64,000 bases of DNA from Pseudonocardia halophobica (GTDB taxonomy: Bacteria; Actinomycetota; Actinomycetes; Mycobacteriales; Pseudonocardiaceae): contig NZ_BSFQ01000023.1 in the NCBI RefSeq assembly GCF_027922425.1, positions 1 through 64,000 of the forward strand. Direction: 5' to 3'. Numbering within the stretch: position 1 is the first letter of the stretch; every line of letters begins with the position of its first letter. Below, piece by piece: positions 43,126 through 52,430 of this stretch. Under the pieces are notes generated by a model. The model saw only the letters and a list, made by a program, of their open reading frames with translations, had not been told where the DNA came from and ran no database searches. A program made the position numbers and the translations under genes.

Positions 43126-44184
43126 TCAGAAGGCGCGGTGGTACTGGCGGGGCCAGGAGTCCGTCGCATCGGAGCTCCTGGCGCGCAACGCCCAGTAGGG
43201 GTCGCGCAGTAGCGCGCGGCCCACGAACACGGCGTCGACGAGCGCGGGGACGGCCTCGTCGAGGTGCGCGGCCTCGAAGACCATCCCCGAGGCGGCGGTG
43301 CGTATACCCACCGTGCGGAACAGCGGTCCGTAGCGGGCGTTGTGCAGCGGCTCGGTGAGGCGCACCGCCTCCGGGACGAGCGCACCGGAGGAGAGGTCGA
43401 TCATGTCGACCCCGTGTGCGGCCAGTTGGGTGGCGACCACGGTCATGTCCTCGGTGGTGAGGCCGCCGTCGAGAAGGTCCTCGGCCGGGAGTCGCACGAC
43501 GAGCGGCTTGGCCTCCGGCCATCCGGACCGCAGGGCGCGCACCATCTCCAGCGGGAACCGCAGGCGGTCCTGCAGGTCTCCGCCCCAGTCGTCGGTGCGG
43601 TGGTTCGCGAGCGGGGACAGGAACTCGTGGAACAGGTAGCCGTTGGCACCGTGCAGCTCCAGGAGCCGGTACCCGGCGCGGTCAGCGCCCCGGGCGGCGC
43701 GGGCGAGGTCCTCGAGCAGGCGTGTGCCGTCGGTGGTCGACATCGCGCGCGGGACGGCGAGCCCGGCGAAGGGCACGGCGGACGGCGCGAGCGGCTGCCA
43801 CCCGCCCTGCTCCGGCGGTACGGCGCTCCGCGTGCCCGCGTTGTCCCACGGCACCCCGTGCGAGCTCTTTCGACCGGCGACGCCGAGTTGCAGCGCAGGC
43901 ACCGACCCGACCGTCGAGATCACCTCGACGAGCCTCCGATGTCCCGCGACCTGCTGCTCGTCCCAGATGCCGAGGTCCCGGGCGGTGGTGCGCATGTCCC
44001 GCGCGACGGCCGTGCACTCGACCATCACCATGCCGACCCCGCCCGCCGCGCGCGCCCCGTAGTGCGCGAGGTGCCAGTCGGTCGGAACGCCGTCGGCGCC
44101 GGCGGAGTACTGGCACATCGGGGAGAGCCACACCCGGTTGGGCAGCGTCAGCTCACGCAGGCGCAGCGGTGTCCACACGGTCAT
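43126..44184 (-). CDS. old-yellow-enzyme family NADH:flavin oxidoreductase (YqjM-like)
   Basis: FMN ene-reductase of 352 residues with the YqjM-class features: LTLPNRVWLSPMCQYSAG with the regulatory Cys, ARAAGGVGMVMVECTAV, LELHGANGYLFHEFLSPLAN, HRTDDWGGDLQDRLRFPLE and VFVGRALLRDPYW. It reduces activated C=C bonds with NAD(P)H. Its ATG overlaps the stop of the upstream hydrolase (ATGA), so the pair is coupled. Probably an early step in opening an unsaturated ring (inference). Confidence 0.92.
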   Translation of the reverse strand: MTVWTPLRLRELTLPNRVWLSPMCQYSAGADGVPTDWHLAHYGARAAGGVGMVMVECTAVARDMRTTARDLGIWDEQQVAGHRRLVEVISTVGSVPALQLGVAGRKSSHGVPWDNAGTRSAVPPEQGGWQPLAPSAVPFAGLAVPRAMSTTDGTRLLEDLARAARGADRAGYRLLELHGANGYLFHEFLSPLANHRTDDWGGDLQDRLRFPLEMVRALRSGWPEAKPLVVRLPAEDLLDGGLTTEDMTVVATQLAAHGVDMIDLSSGALVPEAVRLTEPLHNARYGPLFRTVGIRTAASGMVFEAAHLDEAVPALVDAVFVGRALLRDPYWALRARSSDATDSWPRQYHRAF

Positions 44185-44978
44185 GCAGTGGTCCTCGTCG
44201 CGAGCAGGAGGGCCGCGGTCTCCTCGGGTCGTTCGAGGAGGAAGTGGTGGCTGCCCAGCTCGTGGACGACGAAGTCGATCCGGTCCCCGTACCGTTCCGG
44301 CGCGGCAGGGTCCAGCAGTCCGCGCACCGCGAGCGTCGCCACCGGGTGGGGGACCGCAGCCAGGGCCTCGTCCATGTCCCAACGCAGCATCTCCGCGAGC
44401 GTCCCGATCCCGACGGCGGGGACGAGACGCGAGGCCTTGGCGAAGATCGCCTCGGCGAACCCGGGGTCCGTGTCCGGGACCGAACCCATGACGACGAGGC
44501 TGCGCACGCCCGAAGAGAAGTCGTCCTCGAACGTCTGCAGCAGGCCGCGCGCCGCGGCGTCCTCGATCGCGGGGTACAGGCCCAGGTAGTGGAACGAGTC
44601 CAGGCCGATGACCTCCGTGACCGTGTCGGGGAGCAGGCGGGCCAGCTCGAGCGCCACCGCGCCGCCGAGCGAGTGCCCGACAACCACGCACCGCTCGACC
44701 GACTCGGCGACGAGCACCGCCGCGACGTCCCGCGCGAACTCCGCCATCGTCCAGGCGGCGCGGGCGGAGGTGCTGTCTCCGTGCCCGGCGAGGTCCACCG
44801 AGACGACCCGGTCCCCCTCGGGCAGGAACGCGGCGACGGGGTCGAAGTCCGTCCGGCGGCACCCCCAGCCGTGCACGTACACCCAGGTCGGGCCGTGTGC
44901 GGGCCCGACGACCGAGTAGCTGATCACCGTCCTGTCGGAACGGGACACCGTGCGGACGGATTCGTCGACGCTGGTCAT
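44181..44978 (-). CDS. alpha/beta-fold hydrolase
   Basis: Hydrolase of 265 residues. Oxyanion strand VYVHGWGCRRTDFDP, nucleophile elbow GHSLGG, then an acid residue region (AVRGLLDPAA) and the catalytic His in ELGSHHFLLERPEE. Ester, lactone or C-C bond hydrolase; substrate unknown. ATG at 44978 preceded by GAGGTGAG; GTG at 44984 is possible. First gene of a two-gene unit with the OYE reductase. Confidence 0.88.
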   Translation of the reverse strand: MTSVDESVRTVSRSDRTVISYSVVGPAHGPTWVYVHGWGCRRTDFDPVAAFLPEGDRVVSVDLAGHGDSTSARAAWTMAEFARDVAAVLVAESVERCVVVGHSLGGAVALELARLLPDTVTEVIGLDSFHYLGLYPAIEDAAARGLLQTFEDDFSSGVRSLVVMGSVPDTDPGFAEAIFAKASRLVPAVGIGTLAEMLRWDMDEALAAVPHPVATLAVRGLLDPAAPERYGDRIDFVVHELGSHHFLLERPEETAALLLATRTTA

Positions 44979-45029
44979 GACCACTCACCTCGTGTCGCAG
45001 TAGTGCACGGCGTATCGTATGACGGCACG

Positions 45030-46163
45030 TTAGGACGCGGGCTGTGGGTCGTCAACTGCCGATCGTGACATTCGGGTAACCACGTCGGCAGGTGCTCCGA
45101 AGTGGGCGACTCCGTCGGCGTCCACCTGGACCGTCGGATCGATCTCGCGCGAGGACTCCTCGACGAGGGCGCGGATCCGTGCGGCCGCATCCGGGTCGGC
45201 GACGCGCGGCTCGCCGGCCGCATCCAGCGTGATCGGGGCGATCCGCAGGCGCGGCGCACCCTCGGCGGGCAGGTCGACCTCGAAGACGGCGCTGTCGAAC
45301 CACGGCGTCCCCTCGAACAGGCGCGACGCCCGGTAGGGCAGCCCGAAGAACGTGTCCGGCTGCTGGATCTCGCCCTGGTGGAACAGAAAGTTGCCCAGCG
45401 AGTAGAGGATCAGGCCCTCGTTCCACCGCTCGACGGGGTGCAGGCAGTGCGGATGGGTGCCCGCGACGACGTCCGCGCCGGCGTCGACGAGCCTGCGGCC
45501 GAGGTTCTGCTGGTACTGCGCGAGCGGACCCTGGTTGGGCGGGAGGTACGCGAACGGCACGCCCCAGTGCAAGCACACCACGACCCGGTCCGCCTCGGTC
45601 CGGGCCGTACGCACCCGCTGCTCGACGCGGCGGACGTCGGCCTCCTGGGCGACGCTGCGAACGAAGGGCGGCGTGCCGGGTTGTTCCTGGGCGAGGGTCC
45701 CGTCGACCGCGAAGCTCTGGTCGATGCGCAACGGGGCGATCCCGGGTCGGGTCGCGGTGGCATTGGCGCCCGGCGGCAGCGTGGAGCAGAAGCTGAGTAC
45801 GGCGACGCGCGTGCCGTCCACCTCGACGACGACACCGGCGTCCGCCTCGGTGAGCGTGCGGCCACCGCCTGCATGGCGGACGCCCGCGTCGTCCAGCGCG
45901 CGCATGGTGCTGAACAGGCCCTCCGGGCCGTGGTCGAGGGCGTGGTTCGTGGCGAGCGAGACGACGTCGATCCCCCACCCCCGGAACAGCGTCGCCGCCG
46001 ACGTGGGCAGTCGGATCGTCATCTCCTTCTCGGCCGGTCGGGCCTCGTCCACCAGGGGGGCCTCGAGGTTCGCGATCACGAGATCGCCGGTCAGGACGGG
46101 TCGGTCCACTCGGGACGCGGGTTCGCGGGCAAGGGCGGTGTCGCCGACCAGGACGATCTTCAT
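45030..46163 (-). CDS. CapA-family (PGA_cap) metallophosphatase-like protein
   Basis: Product of 377 residues. Family motifs of the calcineurin-like CapA fold: VLVGDTAL, LVIANLEAPLVD, SLATNHALDHGPEGL, VVCLHWGVPF, VVAGTHPHCLHPVERWNEGL and YSLGNFLF. CapA proteins take part in poly-gamma-glutamate synthesis or, in newer cases, hydrolyse gamma-glutamyl/amide compounds; no capsule genes are nearby, so a catabolic role with the flanking peptidases is more likely (inference). ATG with GGAGACG upstream. Divergent from the M19 peptidase. Confidence 0.85.
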   Translation of the reverse strand: MKIVLVGDTALAREPASRVDRPVLTGDLVIANLEAPLVDEARPAEKEMTIRLPTSAATLFRGWGIDVVSLATNHALDHGPEGLFSTMRALDDAGVRHAGGGRTLTEADAGVVVEVDGTRVAVLSFCSTLPPGANATATRPGIAPLRIDQSFAVDGTLAQEQPGTPPFVRSVAQEADVRRVEQRVRTARTEADRVVVCLHWGVPFAYLPPNQGPLAQYQQNLGRRLVDAGADVVAGTHPHCLHPVERWNEGLILYSLGNFLFHQGEIQQPDTFFGLPYRASRLFEGTPWFDSAVFEVDLPAEGAPRLRIAPITLDAAGEPRVADPDAAARIRALVEESSREIDPTVQVDADGVAHFGAPADVVTRMSRSAVDDPQPAS

Positions 46164-46264
46164 TCGACGTCTCCGTAGTGAGCGGACGATTGACTCCGGC
46201 GGAATTCGTGCCGCAAAGTAGCACCGCCGTGCCGCAATGATGAACACAACGGAGGCGAGACGCG

Positions 46265-47461
46265 ATGCCATCCACCCGCTACAGCGGATACCAGTCCTTC
46301 TCCTACCTACAGGCCGGGACGGACTACGAGGAGTTCGAGCTCGCCCCGGACGTCGACCGGCTCCCGCCCCACGACCTCGGGCTGACCGAGGACGAGGCGG
46401 CGCGAACCGAACGGCTCCTGGCCGAGAACGTCGTCGTCTCGCTGCACGACCACCCGGTGCGGCTGCCGCGGCACGCCCGCACCGAGCTGCTGGAGTGGAA
46501 CCGCGGAGCGCGGCTGGCCTACGGCTACGAGGGGCTGAGCCGGTCCGGGCTCGATGCGGTGTTCGACAACCTCGGCTGGGGGGCGTGCGAGTCCCGCAAC
46601 GGCTGGAAGTGGGACGACGTCATCACCGACCTGGGGATGCGGTTCTGCGACTTCGCCCACCAGGACTACGTGATCCGGGCCGAGTCCGTCGCGGACATCC
46701 GGCGGGCACATGCCGAGGGGCGCCTCGCCGTCGTCGCGGGCCTCGAGGGTGCGGCGCTGATCGAGAACGAGATCGACCGGCTCGACGTGTTGTACGGGCT
46801 CGGGGTGCGGCAGATCGGCGTCGCCTACAGCGATGCCAATGCCCTGGGGAGCGGTCTGCGGGAGAAGGGTGACGGCGGTCTGACCGGGCTCGGCCGGCGC
46901 GCGGTCCGGCGGATGAACCAGCTCGGGATGGCCATCGACGTGTCCCACTCGGGGGACCGGACCGCGCTCGAGGTGATCGAGGTCAGTGAGCGACCGGTCC
47001 TGATCACCCACGCCGGGGCCCGGGCCGTCTGGGACACCCCTCGGATGAAACCGGACGAGGTGATCCGGGCCTGCGCCGAGTCCGGCGGCGTGATCGGGAT
47101 CGAGGCCGCTCCGTACACCACGGTCAGCACGGCTCACCGCGCACACAGCGTCGAATCGGTGATGGACCACTTCCGGTACTGCGTGGACCTGGTCGGGATC
47201 GAGCACGTCGCCTTCGGGCCGGACACCTTCTTCGGGGACCACCTCGACATGCACCACGTCATGAGCAAGAAGTGGGGTGTCGAGGACACCATCCGGTCCG
47301 GACCCGCGTTCGACCCCGTCGAGGCCGTCGGCGGTCTGGAGAACCCGGGGGAGTGCTTCCGCACGATCACCGGCTGGCTGGTCCGGCACGGGTACACCGA
47401 CGAGGAGATCGCCGCCGTGATCGGCGGGAACGTGTTGCGAGTGCTGGAGAAGATCTGGTGA
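46265..47461 (+). CDS. peptidase M19 (membrane-dipeptidase-type) family protein
   Basis: Zinc amidohydrolase of 398 residues. Motifs: VVVSLHDHPVRLPRH (first metal ligands), GLEGAALIENE with the bridging Glu, AYSDANALG, AIDVSHSGDRTALEVIE, ITHAGARAVWDTPRM, EHVAFGPDTFFGDH. Family members cleave dipeptides and related amides. About 60 residues longer at the N-terminus than classical renal dipeptidase. First of four forward genes linked by 4-bp overlaps. Confidence 0.88.
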   Translation: MPSTRYSGYQSFSYLQAGTDYEEFELAPDVDRLPPHDLGLTEDEAARTERLLAENVVVSLHDHPVRLPRHARTELLEWNRGARLAYGYEGLSRSGLDAVFDNLGWGACESRNGWKWDDVITDLGMRFCDFAHQDYVIRAESVADIRRAHAEGRLAVVAGLEGAALIENEIDRLDVLYGLGVRQIGVAYSDANALGSGLREKGDGGLTGLGRRAVRRMNQLGMAIDVSHSGDRTALEVIEVSERPVLITHAGARAVWDTPRMKPDEVIRACAESGGVIGIEAAPYTTVSTAHRAHSVESVMDHFRYCVDLVGIEHVAFGPDTFFGDHLDMHHVMSKKWGVEDTIRSGPAFDPVEAVGGLENPGECFRTITGWLVRHGYTDEEIAAVIGGNVLRVLEKIW

Positions 47462-48741
47462 GCGGGCCCGTGAAGCGCAGCCGCGTCCTCCCCGCCGCGA
47501 TGGTCGGCCACGGGGTCGAGTCGTACGACTTCGTGATCTACGGGGCCTCCGCGACGATCATCGCGACACACTTCTTCCCCGCGGGCGACCCGACCCTCGC
47601 AATCCTCTCGGCGCTCGCCGTGTACGGCCTCGCCTTCGTGGTGCGGCCCCTCGGGGCGGCGATCTTCGGCAGCATCGGGGACCGGCTCGGCCGCCGCACC
47701 GCGCTCTCGACCGTGGTGCTGATCATGGCTGTGTCGACCGCCGCGATCGCAGTGCTGCCCACCTACGACTCGGCGGGGATCCTCGCCCCGATTCTGCTCC
47801 TGGTCTGTCGGTTGGGCCAGGGGATCTCGATGGGGGCCGAGTACACGAGCGCCGCCTCCTACGTCATGGAGCAGGCGCCGCCGGGGCGGCGCGGGCTCTG
47901 GCTCAGCGCCGTCGGCAGCGCGACCTACGTCGGCTCGGCGCTGGCCTCGTTCGCGCTGCTGGCGCTGCGGCTGATCTCCGAGTCGGCGTACGAGGACTGG
48001 AGCTGGCGGCTCGCGTTCCTCGCCGGCGGGCTGATGGCGCTCGTCGGGCTCTACATGCGGCTCAAGCTCGACGAGACCCAGACCTTCCAGGAGCTGGAGT
48101 CCGCGGGGGACACGGCGTCGCGCCCGATCCGCGACACCTTCCGCAACTGGCGGGTTTTCCTGCTGCTGTTCACGCTGTTCGCCCTGCTCGCCGTGGTCGT
48201 GCACAACCTGCTCGGCTACCTCCCCACCTACCTGACGACGACCGGTGGGGTGCCCCCGGGCACAGTGCTCGTCTCCGGCGGGGTCGCGCTGCTGGTGTGC
48301 GCGGTGCTCTGCATCCCGGCCGGGATCGTGGCCGACCGGGTCGGACGCAAGCCCCTCCTGGTCGCCGGTGTCGCGGTCGCCGTCGTCGGGTCGTTGCCGG
48401 CCTACCTGCTGGCGAGCGGCGGGACCCTGGCGACCACGCTCGCGACCCAGATCATCCTCGTGGTCCCGGCGGCGCTCGTCACGGTGGGCTCTACCGTGGT
48501 CGCCGTCGAGATCGTCTCCGCCAGGATCCGGGCGACCAGTACCGCGCTGGCCTACAACGTGGCCTACGCGATCTTCGGCGGCACCGCGCCGATCCTGGGC
48601 GCGCTCCTCACCGGCTGGTTCGGCCGGCTCGCACCGGGCGGCTACATCACGCTGCTCGCGCTCGTCGCGCTGATCGTCGTCGTCGTCGCGCTCCCGGAGA
48701 CCCGCGCCCGCGACCGGGCCCCGGAGCAGGTGCTGCGATGA
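47458..48741 (+). CDS. MFS transporter, metabolite:H+ symporter (MHS) type
   Basis: Twelve-helix transporter of 427 residues. Hallmarks: GHGVESYDFVIYG in helix 1, VRPLGAAIFGSIGDRLGRRT between helices 2 and 3, RLGQGISMGAEYTSA in helix 4, and ADRVGRKPLLVAG between 8 and 9. MHS members import carboxylates, betaines and aromatic acids. GTG overlaps the stop of the dipeptidase (GTGA). Presumably imports the substrate of this unit. Confidence 0.9.
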   Translation: MSGPVKRSRVLPAAMVGHGVESYDFVIYGASATIIATHFFPAGDPTLAILSALAVYGLAFVVRPLGAAIFGSIGDRLGRRTALSTVVLIMAVSTAAIAVLPTYDSAGILAPILLLVCRLGQGISMGAEYTSAASYVMEQAPPGRRGLWLSAVGSATYVGSALASFALLALRLISESAYEDWSWRLAFLAGGLMALVGLYMRLKLDETQTFQELESAGDTASRPIRDTFRNWRVFLLLFTLFALLAVVVHNLLGYLPTYLTTTGGVPPGTVLVSGGVALLVCAVLCIPAGIVADRVGRKPLLVAGVAVAVVGSLPAYLLASGGTLATTLATQIILVVPAALVTVGSTVVAVEIVSARIRATSTALAYNVAYAIFGGTAPILGALLTGWFGRLAPGGYITLLALVALIVVVVALPETRARDRAPEQVLR

Positions 48742-49922
48742 CGACGACCAAGGAGCGGGTTGCCGCCGAGTTCGCCCGACACGAACCCGCGGTCGTGGCG
48801 CTGTCGCAGCAGATGGCCGCGGACCCGGAGGTGGCCTTCGAGGAACACCGGACGGCCGCCGCCGTCGTCGGGCTGCTGCGCGAGCACAGCGGGTTCACTG
48901 TCGAGGAGAAGGTCGCCGGGCTCGACACGGCGTTCAGCGCCACGATCGGCACCGGTTCGCTCGCGATCGGGCTCTGCGCCGAGCTCGACGCACTGCCGGG
49001 CATCGGACACGGGTGCGCGCACAACGTCATCACCGCGAGCTCGCTCGGGGCGGCGCTCGCGCTGGCCCCGTTCGCGGACGAGCTCGACCTCACGATCCGG
49101 CTGCTCGGCACGCCCGCGGAGGAGGTCCTGGCAGGCAAGGCGATCATGCTGCGGGAGGGCGCCTTCGACGGCCTGCACGCCGCCCTGATGACCCACCCGA
49201 CGCTCAAGGACATGGCCACCCCGACCATCCGCGCGGTGCGCCACTGGTCGATCTCCTACCAGGGTCGCACCGCACACGCGTCACGCCCGTTCGAGGCGCT
49301 CAACGCAGCCGACGCCGTGACCGTCGCGCAGGTCGGGATCGGACTGCTGCGGCAGCAGAAGCGCGACGGCGACCGCGTCCACACCTGGGTCAAGGAGGCG
49401 GGCACGGCAGTGAACGTCATCGCCGGCGCCGCCGTGGTGGAGTGCATGGTCCGCGCGGACACCCTGGACGAGGTCGACCTCCTCTGGCCGCGCGTGCGCG
49501 CCTGCTTCGAGGCGGGTGCGCTCGCCGCCGGGGTCGAGATGGAGATCACCGAGCTGGCGTCCGCGCACGGCTTCCGGCACGACCAGGCCCTCGCCGGCCT
49601 CTTCCAGGCCAACGCCGAGGCCCTCGGCCGGACCTTCCCGGACTACCCCGACAAGGCCATCGGCTCCACGGACATGGCCGAGGTCTCGGTCCGCATGCCC
49701 GCCATCCACCCGGTGCTGTCCTTCGACTCGCCGGCCCAGGACGGCAACCACACCGCGGCGTTCGCCCGCACCGCCTCCGGGCCCGAGGGCACGCGGGCGA
49801 TCCACGACGGCGGGCTCGCGCTCGCCTGGACCGTCGCCGACGCCGCGCAGGACGCCGCGCTCCGGCGCCGGCTCACCGAGCCCGGCCCGTTCGCGTGGGC
49901 AGAGCGAGGAGAGGACACGTGA
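48738..49922 (+). CDS. M20-family amidohydrolase (aminobenzoyl-glutamate/amino-acid amide type)
   Basis: Metal amidohydrolase of 394 residues. Motifs: PEVAFEEHRTAAAVVG, LCAELDALPGIGHGCAHN, LGTPAEEVLAGKAIML with the catalytic Glu pair, a lid/dimerisation domain (ISYQGRTAHASRPFEALNAA) and STDMAEVSVRMPAIHP. Closest in style to p-aminobenzoyl-glutamate hydrolase subunit B and N-acyl amino acid hydrolases. ATG overlaps the MFS stop (ATGA) and its stop overlaps the amidase start. Confidence 0.92.
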   Translation: MTTTKERVAAEFARHEPAVVALSQQMAADPEVAFEEHRTAAAVVGLLREHSGFTVEEKVAGLDTAFSATIGTGSLAIGLCAELDALPGIGHGCAHNVITASSLGAALALAPFADELDLTIRLLGTPAEEVLAGKAIMLREGAFDGLHAALMTHPTLKDMATPTIRAVRHWSISYQGRTAHASRPFEALNAADAVTVAQVGIGLLRQQKRDGDRVHTWVKEAGTAVNVIAGAAVVECMVRADTLDEVDLLWPRVRACFEAGALAAGVEMEITELASAHGFRHDQALAGLFQANAEALGRTFPDYPDKAIGSTDMAEVSVRMPAIHPVLSFDSPAQDGNHTAAFARTASGPEGTRAIHDGGLALAWTVADAAQDAALRRRLTEPGPFAWAERGEDT

Positions 49923-51310
49923 CCTACGACCCGAGGACGTTCGAGCCCCTGCGTTTCCACACCGCGACCGCGGCCTTCCTCGACGGTTCCGACTCCCCGC
50001 GCGACTACCTCGAGCGGTGCCTGGCGACGATCGCGGAACGCGAGCCGGTCGTCCAGGCCTGGGTGGTGCTCAACGAGGAGGGGGCCCGGACGCAGGCCGA
50101 CGCCAGCACCGCACGCTGGCGCCGCGGCGAGCCGCTCTCGCCGATCGACGGGATACCGATCGGCATCAAGGACCTGCTCGAGACCCGGGACATGCCCACG
50201 CAGATGGGCTGTGCCGCGTTCGCGGGGAACTTCCCGAAGCGGGACAACGCCGCCGTGTGGGCGCTGCGCGAGGCCGGGGCCGTTATCCTGGGCAAGACCG
50301 TCACCACCGAGCTGGGTGGGCCGGAGCCGAGCCACACAACCAACCCCTTCGACCCCCGTCGAACGCCGGGGGGATCCTCGTCGGGGTCCGGCGCGGCGGT
50401 GGGCGCGCGGATGGTCCCGGCGACCATCGCGACCCAGACCGGCGGTTCCCTGATGCGGCCGGCGAGCTACAGCGGCGTCTGGGGGTTCAAGCCGTCGCAG
50501 GGCGCGATCAACCGCGGTGAGCGTCAGACCGCGAGCACGACGACGCACGGCGTCCACGCGGGCTCGTCGGAGGACATGTGGCTGGTCGCCATCGCGATCG
50601 CCTCACGCGCAGGCGGCGACCCGGGCAGACCCGCCCTGCACGGCCCCGCCATCCCGCCGCCCGCCCGGGTGCCGAGCACGGTCGCGGTGGTCGAGACCGA
50701 GGCGTGGGAACGGCTGGACCCGACGAGCCGGAGGGCGTTCGAACAGGTTCTCGCCCAGGTCGAGGCAGCCGGCGTGCGGATCCTGCGCCGCGGTGACGAC
50801 GCCGTCGTCGAAGGCTTCGAACAGGCCCTTGTCGGCGCGACCGAGGTCGGCAGCGGGATCCTCGCCTGGGAGCACTCGTGGGCGTTCCGCGACCTCGCGC
50901 TCGCCCGCCCCGCGGACTTCAGCGACCGGGTCAAGCGATTCTTCTTCGACACCGCCGCCCGGCTCGGTCCCGAGGGCTACGAGGCCGCCCTCCGCCGTCG
51001 CGCCGCGCTGACGGCCGCCTACGCGCTCCTGGCGACCCGAACCGACGCCGTCCTGCTCCCGACGTCGAGCGGGCCGGCCCCGATCTGGTCCGGAGACGTG
51101 CCCGGCGAACCGCCGGTCCGCTGGCCCACCGGGGACCCGGGGTTCAACTTCCCGAGCTCGTTGCTGGGCGCGCCCGCGGTGAACGTCCCGCTGATGGGCG
51201 TCGGCGGTCTCCCGTTCGGACTGCAGGTCATGGGACAGCCCGGGACGGACGCCCGCACCGTCGCGATCGCGCGCTGGATGGGGACGGACCTCGAACCGGT
51301 CCGCGTCTGA
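49919..51310 (+). CDS. amidase (amidase-signature family)
   Basis: Ser-Ser-Lys amidase of 463 residues. Lys in GIPIGIKDLLETRD, the signature RRTPGGSSSGSGAAVGARMV with cis-Ser, and ATQTGGSLMRPASYSGVWGF carrying the nucleophile Ser in the loop; C-terminal LLGAPAVNVPLMG and GLPFGLQVMG. It hydrolyses amides to acids and ammonia. GTG overlaps the M20 stop. Last of the four-gene overlapping chain, so the unit carries three different amide-bond hydrolases. Confidence 0.92.
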   Translation: MTYDPRTFEPLRFHTATAAFLDGSDSPRDYLERCLATIAEREPVVQAWVVLNEEGARTQADASTARWRRGEPLSPIDGIPIGIKDLLETRDMPTQMGCAAFAGNFPKRDNAAVWALREAGAVILGKTVTTELGGPEPSHTTNPFDPRRTPGGSSSGSGAAVGARMVPATIATQTGGSLMRPASYSGVWGFKPSQGAINRGERQTASTTTHGVHAGSSEDMWLVAIAIASRAGGDPGRPALHGPAIPPPARVPSTVAVVETEAWERLDPTSRRAFEQVLAQVEAAGVRILRRGDDAVVEGFEQALVGATEVGSGILAWEHSWAFRDLALARPADFSDRVKRFFFDTAARLGPEGYEAALRRRAALTAAYALLATRTDAVLLPTSSGPAPIWSGDVPGEPPVRWPTGDPGFNFPSSLLGAPAVNVPLMGVGGLPFGLQVMGQPGTDARTVAIARWMGTDLEPVRV

Positions 51311-51480
51311 CAGACGAGATCCTGCCGGTCCTGGCGCCGACGCGAGCGGGAAGTCCACAGCGTGTCGCCGGTCTGGGCGGTCGGACTGACACGACGAAGT
51401 GGGTGGTCGCGGGGCCTCCTCCGTCCTGGGCTCCCGACGGTCCTCGTACCGGCCTCCGGGTCTCGAATCGAGCGATGCCC

Positions 51481-51508
51481 TTGAGCAAGACACGACGTCG
51501 TGTATTGT
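51481..51508 (+). promoter_or_regulatory. leaderless promoter with a central palindromic operator
   Basis: TTGAGC (51481-51486), then the perfect 14-bp palindrome ACACGAC-GTCGTGT (51490-51503), and TATTGT as -10 (51503-51508), seven bases before the ATG at 51516. There is no ribosome binding site, which agrees with leaderless translation. A repressor on the palindrome would block polymerase; the TetR gene at the end of the unit is the natural candidate. Confidence 0.65.
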
Positions 51509-51515
51509 TTCGTGC

Positions 51516-52388
51516 ATGCCGCTCGATCAAGCCGCAGCAGCCTTCATCGAGAACGCCACGAGCAAGCCCACCAAGCCCCTGTCTGAGACGTCGGTCGCCG
51601 AGATGCGCGAGGGCGTTGAGGCCTTGATCCCGCTCGGGTTCGAGCGGGAGGAGGTGCATTCCGTCGAGGACGGGATCGTCGCCGGCGTCCCGGTGCGGAC
51701 GTACGCGCCGTTCGTCGAACCCCTGGCCACCGTGGTCTACGTGCACGGCGGCTCGTTCACCCGGTGCGGGCTGCACACCCACGACACCCTGTGCCGGCGC
51801 TTCGCCAACCGGTCCGGCTGCACGGTCGTGGCCGTCGACTTCACCCTCGCCCCCGAGGCGACCTACCCGCGCCAGCTCGACGAGATCGCCGCCGTGCTCG
51901 ACGCACTGTCCGGCTCCGGGAAGGTGGTCCTCGCGGGAGAGTCCAGCGGGGGGTGCCTCGTGGCCGCGACGGCACTGCGTGATCGCAGCCTGAGCGCCGT
52001 CGTCCTGATGCTCCCCGTCCTGGATCGGGACTCGGGTACCGAGTCGCGGCACCTTCTGGACAAGGACTACATGCTCACAGGCGAACAGATGGACTGGATG
52101 TTCGCCCAGTACGCCCCCGACGCGAAGGAGGACGACCCGCTCGTCTTCCCCTTCCGCGCCAACGACCTGAGCGGGTTCCCGCCCACGGTCGTCGTCACCG
52201 CCGAGTTCGACCCGCTGCGCGACGAGGGGCACGCCTTCGCCGAGCGGATCCGCACCGCCGGCGGCACGGCCGAGGACGTGTGCATTCCCGGGATCATCCA
52301 CCACGCACCCCTGGTGCCCAAGAAGATCCCGGCGGGATCCCGCGTGATCGACGACGCCTGCGACCTGCTTCGCAGCCTCGTCTCCTGA
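51516..52388 (+). CDS. alpha/beta hydrolase, hormone-sensitive-lipase family esterase
   Basis: Esterase of 290 residues. Oxyanion motif VYVHGGSFTRCG, nucleophile GESSGG, acid region VVTAEFDPLRDEG and catalytic His in IPGIIHHAPL. The HGGSF form differs from the usual HGGGF, so the oxyanion hole is atypical. First gene of the unit; it probably frees a carboxylic acid that the next enzyme activates (inference). Confidence 0.9.
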   Translation: MPLDQAAAAFIENATSKPTKPLSETSVAEMREGVEALIPLGFEREEVHSVEDGIVAGVPVRTYAPFVEPLATVVYVHGGSFTRCGLHTHDTLCRRFANRSGCTVVAVDFTLAPEATYPRQLDEIAAVLDALSGSGKVVLAGESSGGCLVAATALRDRSLSAVVLMLPVLDRDSGTESRHLLDKDYMLTGEQMDWMFAQYAPDAKEDDPLVFPFRANDLSGFPPTVVVTAEFDPLRDEGHAFAERIRTAGGTAEDVCIPGIIHHAPLVPKKIPAGSRVIDDACDLLRSLVS

Positions 52389-52430
52389 CCCCTGCGCGCC
52401 ACCCCACCACGATGACACCGAGGTCGTCCC

